Origin: an uncultured Bacteroidales bacterium | GTDB lineage: Bacteria > Bacteroidota > Bacteroidia > Bacteroidales > Bacteroidaceae | Length of the DNA stretch: 34,197 nt | Reading direction: 5' to 3' | Assembly (NCBI GenBank): GCA_902800925.1 | Contig: CADCGD010000033.1 | Location: 1 to 34,197, forward strand | Shown: piece by piece, positions 30,356 to 34,197 of the stretch | How the letters are laid out: the number at the start of each line of letters is the position of its first letter | How positions within the stretch are numbered: the first letter of the stretch is position 1 | The notes under the pieces: generated by a model | What the model was told of the DNA's origin: nothing | Seen by the model: the letters and a program-made list of their open reading frames with translations, nothing else | Database searches by the model: none | Made by a program: the position numbers and the translations under genes

Positions 30356-32340
30356 AACTTCACGTTGAGTTGTACCAGCAGGTCGGCCATCGACGATTGG
30401 TCTATCTGTTGCAGGCCTGTTCCTATGATGCTACGGTCAAAGTAGTTGGTAACACCCAGTTTCGTTGCCAACGCCAGATGCTTGCCGATATCTGCCTGTG
30501 CCATGAAAATATAGCGGATGCCATGCCCATAATAGGCAGGAAAGGAGAAGTCGTATTGCATGGACGGCTCATACTGGTAGAGGCGACTATCGTAGTCGTC
30601 GCTATGAAACCACGCCAACGTGCCCGTTACCTTCAGCCACTGCTGTTGCCAGCGAACCTGCTGACCCACCATCACACCACGACTGTTGGAGCCTTGTTCG
30701 TTAATCACCACCCCATCGCCCTGAGTACGTAGCGTCAGTGTTGGCGTCGCTGACCAGTCTACAGCCATTCGCAGGCGATGACTCGTCTGGTTAATAATCA
30801 ACTTCTTCGTATCATTGTCGTGCTGACGGATATGCATGCGATAGCGCATGTTCCACGTCCACCGCTTTCTACTGTAACGGGCAGCCAACAAGGCATCGAA
30901 GGCATCGCTGCTTGCCGACACTTGATAGCGAGGCCATGAGAAGTGTGCATAGTCCATATAGCCTTGAAAGTACCAACTACGCACGAGTTGCCACGTAGCA
31001 CCCAGGTAGATGCCGTGCTCATTCTGTATGCCGCTACCCTCCCTGAAACTGTTGGCATGGTGTGCTGTATAGCGCTTGTCGTAGTAGCGGTGCAGCAACA
31101 TCAGCGACAGCTGGTCGGTGACCTTGCAGTTAGCCGTATGTATCAGTGCCACAGCACCTTTCTTGTTCAGCGCCGTCTCGCCACTGAATGCCCAACGGTG
31201 GTTATTCCATCCGTAGTCCAGACTCATGTTCAGGAAGTCGTTACCCTCGGCGGCATAGGCGCGATAGAGTGCATTCTGCTGGGGTTGCAGTGGTCGGTCG
31301 TAGTGGGTATAGACCGCATTGGCATTGATGTGCAACGTACCCTGTTTCCACCCGATGCTCGCACCCAGGTCAGCCTCCTCGGTGTTGTGTTTCTTCTCCA
31401 GCTCCGTGGGTGTGCGGTGGTAGCCACTATATAGCAAGGTACGAGCCGAACCGTTGTCGTTCAGCGTGGCATCGATGGCCTGATATGAGGCAAAGGCCGT
31501 CACCCGCCATTGCTGGGCGATACGCACCGTAGCGGCAACGCCCTGCAGGTGGTCGCTGACCGATCGTGAACTGTGTGCCGACAGCGTATGCATGCTGCGT
31601 CCCATGGTCTGCAGCATAGCCAGTTTACCTAACCGGAAACTCGTGTTCATCACCAGTCCCAGCCCCATCTGCACCCGATAGTGTCCCAAGTTCAGCTCCT
31701 CCAGGCGTCCGAAGTCGCGCAACTGCACATAGTAGTTATACTGGTCGTAGCCCCAACCGTTCTTGTTGGTAAAGAACGGCTCGCCAGCATCCTGTGCTGC
31801 CGTGATGCCAGCCTTAATGCGGTTGTCCAGTGTGTACTGGTAGCGCAGGTCGTGGCGATACTTATAACCCAGATAGCCGTTCCTGTCGCCCTGACGTTCA
31901 TAGAACGGAATCTTGCCTGTCAGCGTCAGGCGGTGATGGCCACGTTTCAACAGGTCGTCCAAAGTGGGCCATACCGACGGCTTCCGCTCTTCGCCAGCCA
32001 CCACAAAGTGTTGCAGCAGTCGACGCGTGTGGTAGTCCAACCCCTTCACCATCTGCAGCTCGCTGAGTGAACGGACAGGCTTGTAGTGGTCCAAATATTC
32101 CATGATGCCTTCCACCTGCTGCGCAGTCAGAAAGGGCAGTGCCTCCAGTTCCTCCCTACTGGTCTGGTTCAGGTTGATGGGTGTCTGCACCCGTTCCTCC
32201 AACTGTTCCAGGAGTTCCTCGCCGTAGCTCTCCTCCATATCCTCTGCCGTCAGCCACTCGCGTAACGACTCCTGCCAGTCACTCTGTGCAGCGACTGGCA
32301 GTGTCATCATCATCAGCCATAAGACCATCAGTTGTTTCAT
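30352..32340 (-). CDS. Helix-hairpin-helix protein with C-terminal beta-barrel-like region
   Basis: A 662-residue exported protein. A signal peptide (MKQLMVLWLMMMTLPVAAQ) is followed by a region with two ComEA-like helix-hairpin-helix segments: TSREELEALPFLTAQQVEGI and SLSELQMVKGLDYHTRRLL (about 60-115). The remaining 500 residues are a long series of amphipathic strands with Tyr/Trp ends, ending in VQLNVKL, which suggests an outer-membrane barrel. An HhH of ComEA type can bind DNA, so a role in DNA uptake or anchoring is possible but unproven. The start is ATG 32340, placed by a -7 box 8 nt upstream. Confidence 0.82.
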   Translation of the reverse strand: MKQLMVLWLMMMTLPVAAQSDWQESLREWLTAEDMEESYGEELLEQLEERVQTPINLNQTSREELEALPFLTAQQVEGIMEYLDHYKPVRSLSELQMVKGLDYHTRRLLQHFVVAGEERKPSVWPTLDDLLKRGHHRLTLTGKIPFYERQGDRNGYLGYKYRHDLRYQYTLDNRIKAGITAAQDAGEPFFTNKNGWGYDQYNYYVQLRDFGRLEELNLGHYRVQMGLGLVMNTSFRLGKLAMLQTMGRSMHTLSAHSSRSVSDHLQGVAATVRIAQQWRVTAFASYQAIDATLNDNGSARTLLYSGYHRTPTELEKKHNTEEADLGASIGWKQGTLHINANAVYTHYDRPLQPQQNALYRAYAAEGNDFLNMSLDYGWNNHRWAFSGETALNKKGAVALIHTANCKVTDQLSLMLLHRYYDKRYTAHHANSFREGSGIQNEHGIYLGATWQLVRSWYFQGYMDYAHFSWPRYQVSASSDAFDALLAARYSRKRWTWNMRYRMHIRQHDNDTKKLIINQTSHRLRMAVDWSATPTLTLRTQGDGVVINEQGSNSRGVMVGQQVRWQQQWLKVTGTLAWFHSDDYDSRLYQYEPSMQYDFSFPAYYGHGIRYIFMAQADIGKHLALATKLGVTNYFDRSIIGTGLQQIDQSSMADLLVQLNVKL

Positions 32341-32348
32341 ACTACCTG

Positions 32349-32380
32349 CAAAGGTAGCCATTTCCTCCTTTGTTTCCAAA
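32349..32380 (-). promoter_or_regulatory. Promoter of the HhH gene with near-zero leader
   Basis: TTTG (32380-32377), 20 nt, TACCTTTG (32356-32349) on the minus strand. The box ends only 8 nt before ATG 32340, so the leader should be about 3-5 nt. Confidence 0.78.
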
Positions 32381-32421
32381 TATTGGACAAAGATAATAAC
32401 AATTGTAGCACAAGGATTCTT

Positions 32422-33309
32422 TTATTTCACCTTCGCAACCAGCGTATCTGGATAGCTGGGCATAGCACCGTTCTGTGTGCAGACGTAGGCCGAGACTTCT
32501 ACAGCTATGCGGTGAGCCTCCTCTATGGGTTTGCCGTTAAGGATGGCGGCACAGAAACTGCCCGTGAACGAGTCGCCAGCACCGACGGTATCTGCCACGG
32601 TGACCTTGGGTGTCTCTTGGAACGAGGTCAGACCGGGGGCAAAGACGTACGAACCGTTAGTACCACAGGTCAGCACCAGCATCTTCAACTTGTAGTCAGC
32701 CAGAATCTTCTCGCAGATGCCTCGCATGTCGAGGTCGTCATAGCCATACATACGCTTGATGACTACCAATTCCTCGTCGTTGATCTTCAGGATGTTGCAA
32801 CGTTTCAGCGACTCCTCGATGACGTCCTTGGAATAGAACTGCTGACGCAGGTTGATATCAAAAATCTTCACGCAGTCTGCTGGGGTATCGTCCAGGAACT
32901 GACGAATGGTAGCCCATGACACCACGTTTCGCTGAGCCAGTGAACCAAAGCAGACGGCACGACAACTCTTGGCAATCGTTGCTATCTCAGGGGTATAGGG
33001 AATGTTGTCCCATGCCACGCCCTCCTTAATCTCATAAGCGGGAATACCGTCGCCAGAGAGTGTCACCTGTACCGTACCCGTTGGATAAGGCACACGCGGC
33101 ATCAGATAGTTCAACTTGTGCTCCTTCAGCGCTTCAATGGTTTCTTCAGCCAGGGCGTCCTCACCCAATGCACTGATGGCCAGCGTCTGCAGGCCAAACT
33201 GTCCGGCATGATAAGCGAAGTTGGCAGGTGCACCACCCAGTTTCTTTCCTTCGGGAAGCACGTCCCACAGCGCTTCACCCAGTCCTACTACATAACGTTT
33301 TGTATTCAT
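32422..33309 (-). CDS. PfkB-family fructokinase
   Basis: A 295-residue ribokinase-family enzyme that likely phosphorylates fructose to fructose 6-phosphate. It starts with VVGLGEALWDVLPEGKKLGGAPANFAYHA (fructokinase-type first motif), has FDINLRQQFY and NDEEL in the middle, and the catalytic DTVGAGDSFTGSF near 250. It lies 50 nt downstream of an FHS-family sugar transporter gene on the same strand, forming a transport and phosphorylation pair as in Bacteroides fructose loci. Confidence 0.92.
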   Translation of the reverse strand: MNTKRYVVGLGEALWDVLPEGKKLGGAPANFAYHAGQFGLQTLAISALGEDALAEETIEALKEHKLNYLMPRVPYPTGTVQVTLSGDGIPAYEIKEGVAWDNIPYTPEIATIAKSCRAVCFGSLAQRNVVSWATIRQFLDDTPADCVKIFDINLRQQFYSKDVIEESLKRCNILKINDEELVVIKRMYGYDDLDMRGICEKILADYKLKMLVLTCGTNGSYVFAPGLTSFQETPKVTVADTVGAGDSFTGSFCAAILNGKPIEEAHRIAVEVSAYVCTQNGAMPSYPDTLVAKVK

Positions 33310-33313
33310 ATCT

Positions 33314-33359
33314 TTTATTATTTATCAATTATCATTTATCATTTAGGGCGATGCCCGCT
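33314..33359. repeat. 7-bp array plus GC hairpin between transporter and fructokinase genes
   Basis: TTTATTA, TTTATCA, ATTATCA, TTTATCA, TTTAGGG (33314-33348) followed by GGGC-GAT-GCCC (33346-33356). Read on the minus strand the hairpin core is GCGGGCATCGCCCTA, one base different from 15749-15763, and the array follows it in the same order. Confidence 0.9.
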
Positions 33360-34197
33360 TTATCGTTTGATTCTTGGAATATAAGTAAAGAGGTAGATGA
33401 CACCAATGGCCATGACGGCAACGGCACCGGCCTGTCCCATGGCATCGCTCATGAATCCCATGATGAGTGGGAAGATGGTTCCACCAAATAGTCCCATAAT
33501 CATCAGACCAGAAACTTCGTTCTGCTTGTCAGGCACAGAGAGCAGTGCCTCAGAGAAGGCCATCGAGAAGATGTTCGAGTTGCCATAGCCCACCAGTGCG
33601 ATTGCGGTATAGAGCACCATCTTCGACTGTCCACCAAACATCAGCGCCATCGAGGCAGCCATCAGACAGACGCTGATGATGAAGAACCAGCGGGTCTTCA
33701 TGACACGCAGGAAGAAAGACCCCGTCAGGGCACCGATTGTACGGAAGATAAAATAGAGCGAGGTGGCAAAAGCTGCCTCGTTGAGCGACATCCCCACACG
33801 TTCCATCAGCAGTTTAGGTGCAGTGGTATTGGTACCTACATCAATACCCACATGACACATAATGCCAAAGAACGACAACAGCACGATGGGTTTCGACAAC
33901 AGCTTGAAGCAGTCCACAAATTCAGAGAAGACAGACTGACCTCTCACCTCTTGCTCCTTATCCCTTGCTCCCTGCTCCTCATAAATCGGTGTCACCCACA
34001 GCAGCAAGGTGCCCAATACACCTACCACAAAGTAGACGATGAACAGTACGCGCCAGTCGTAGCCAAACGATGGCATGGCTGCTGTGGCACCCCACATGGC
34101 CAGATAGGGAGCCAGGAACGAGGCGATAGCCTTGACAAACTGTCCGAAGGTCAGCGTCGAGGCCAGATTCTTGTCGCCAATAATGAGCATGGCCAAC
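33360..34197 (-). CDS. FHS-family sugar:H+ symporter (MFS), 5' end beyond the window
   Basis: The C-terminal 279 residues of an MFS transporter of the FucP / glucose-galactose type. At least seven hydrophobic segments are visible, e.g. WRVLFIVYFVVGVLGTLLLW, VLLSFFGIMCHVGIDVGTNT and FFIISVCLMAASMALMF. IFSMAFSEAL and GGTIFPLIMGFMSD are typical of the fucose/hexose permease branch. Adjacent fructokinase suggests fructose as substrate. The central cytoplasmic loop contains a 14-residue Glu/Arg-rich insert from a 7-bp array. The gene continues past the right edge. Confidence 0.88.
   Translation of the reverse strand, partial: LAMLIIGDKNLASTLTFGQFVKAIASFLAPYLAMWGATAAMPSFGYDWRVLFIVYFVVGVLGTLLLWVTPIYEEQGARDKEQEVRGQSVFSEFVDCFKLLSKPIVLLSFFGIMCHVGIDVGTNTTAPKLLMERVGMSLNEAAFATSLYFIFRTIGALTGSFFLRVMKTRWFFIISVCLMAASMALMFGGQSKMVLYTAIALVGYGNSNIFSMAFSEALLSVPDKQNEVSGLMIMGLFGGTIFPLIMGFMSDAMGQAGAVAVMAIGVIYLFTYIPRIKR
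33940..33981. repeat. 7-bp array (CTCCTTG type) inside the sugar transporter gene
   Basis: Six units: CCTCTCA, CCTCTTG, CTCCTTA, TCCCTTG, CTCCCTG, CTCCTCA. 42 bp, encoding 14 Glu/Arg/Gln-rich residues in the cytoplasmic loop between two membrane halves. Confidence 0.85.

Noticed and set aside
30304-30732. Plus-strand frame after the glycosyltransferase
   Set aside because: It begins in the last codons of that gene, runs through the heptamer array and then antisense to the HhH gene.

Overview
The window is a housekeeping stretch of a Bacteroidales chromosome, most like the Prevotella group. Supporting signs are: promoters of the Bacteroidetes type (TAnnTTTG at -7, TTTG about 20 nt upstream) in front of many genes, few Shine-Dalgarno sites, lipoproteins with a CSSDDD-type export signal, a long LepB, WbqC, PG_1098/THUMP-like and HhH-beta-barrel families, and the folP-cdaA and tRNA-Glu-rpsT gene orders. 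There is no rRNA, CRISPR array, transposase, phage or defence locus, and no gene-free stretch over 300 bases.

Layout. 1-99 is the tail of an unidentified gene. 123-950 is a surface-type lipoprotein. 1064-8597 is a minus-strand run: PG_1098-like methyltransferase, GNAT-like acyltransferase, ParE, an S41 protease and a UxuB/mannitol-dehydrogenase-type oxidoreductase. 8704-12648 (plus): DapB, two signal peptidase I paralogues (the second lacking both catalytic residues), WbqC and a DUF3332 lipoprotein. 12655-14533 (minus): Fur-family regulator followed by an AgcS amino-acid symporter. 14615-16868 (plus): MIP18/PaaD-like Fe-S protein, LpxH and a 2-keto-3-deoxygluconate-type kinase. 16945-20839 (minus): AckA-Pta, CdaA and FolP. 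20928-25757: MurF (+), RecO (-), tRNA-Glu, ribosomal protein S20 and GyrB (+). 25830-27963 (minus): beta-barrel protein, esterase and tRNA-Leu. 28103-30323 (plus): ManC and a GT4 glycosyltransferase. 30352-34197 (minus): HhH/beta-barrel protein, fructokinase and an FHS-type sugar transporter that runs off the window.

Gene functions cluster around envelope building (dapB, murF, lpxH, lepB, wbqC, manC and GT4), DNA topology and repair (parE, gyrB, recO), second-messenger and folate metabolism (cdaA, folP), overflow acetate metabolism (pta-ackA) and uptake or phosphorylation of fructose and keto-deoxy sugars.

The most unusual content is not a gene. The window is peppered with about twenty short arrays of degenerate 7-bp tandem repeats. 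The unit differs between arrays but is kept within each one. Many fill intergenic gaps exactly from the stop codon of one gene to the start codon of the next. Others sit in frame inside conserved proteins (ParE, the methyltransferase, WbqC, MurF, RecO, the sugar transporter). Two of the intragenic copies are full inverted-repeat elements: a 7-bp array, a GC-rich centre sharing a GCAGCCA/GCGCAG core, and the inverted 7-bp array. Two intergenic copies carry a near-identical 15-nt GC hairpin (GCGGGC-WTC-GCCCTA) next to the array. Other points of interest are a pseudo-signal-peptidase, an S20 reading frame that runs through its own terminator hairpin, and three genes whose -7 box lies only 4-8 nt from the start codon, suggesting leaderless or nearly leaderless mRNAs.
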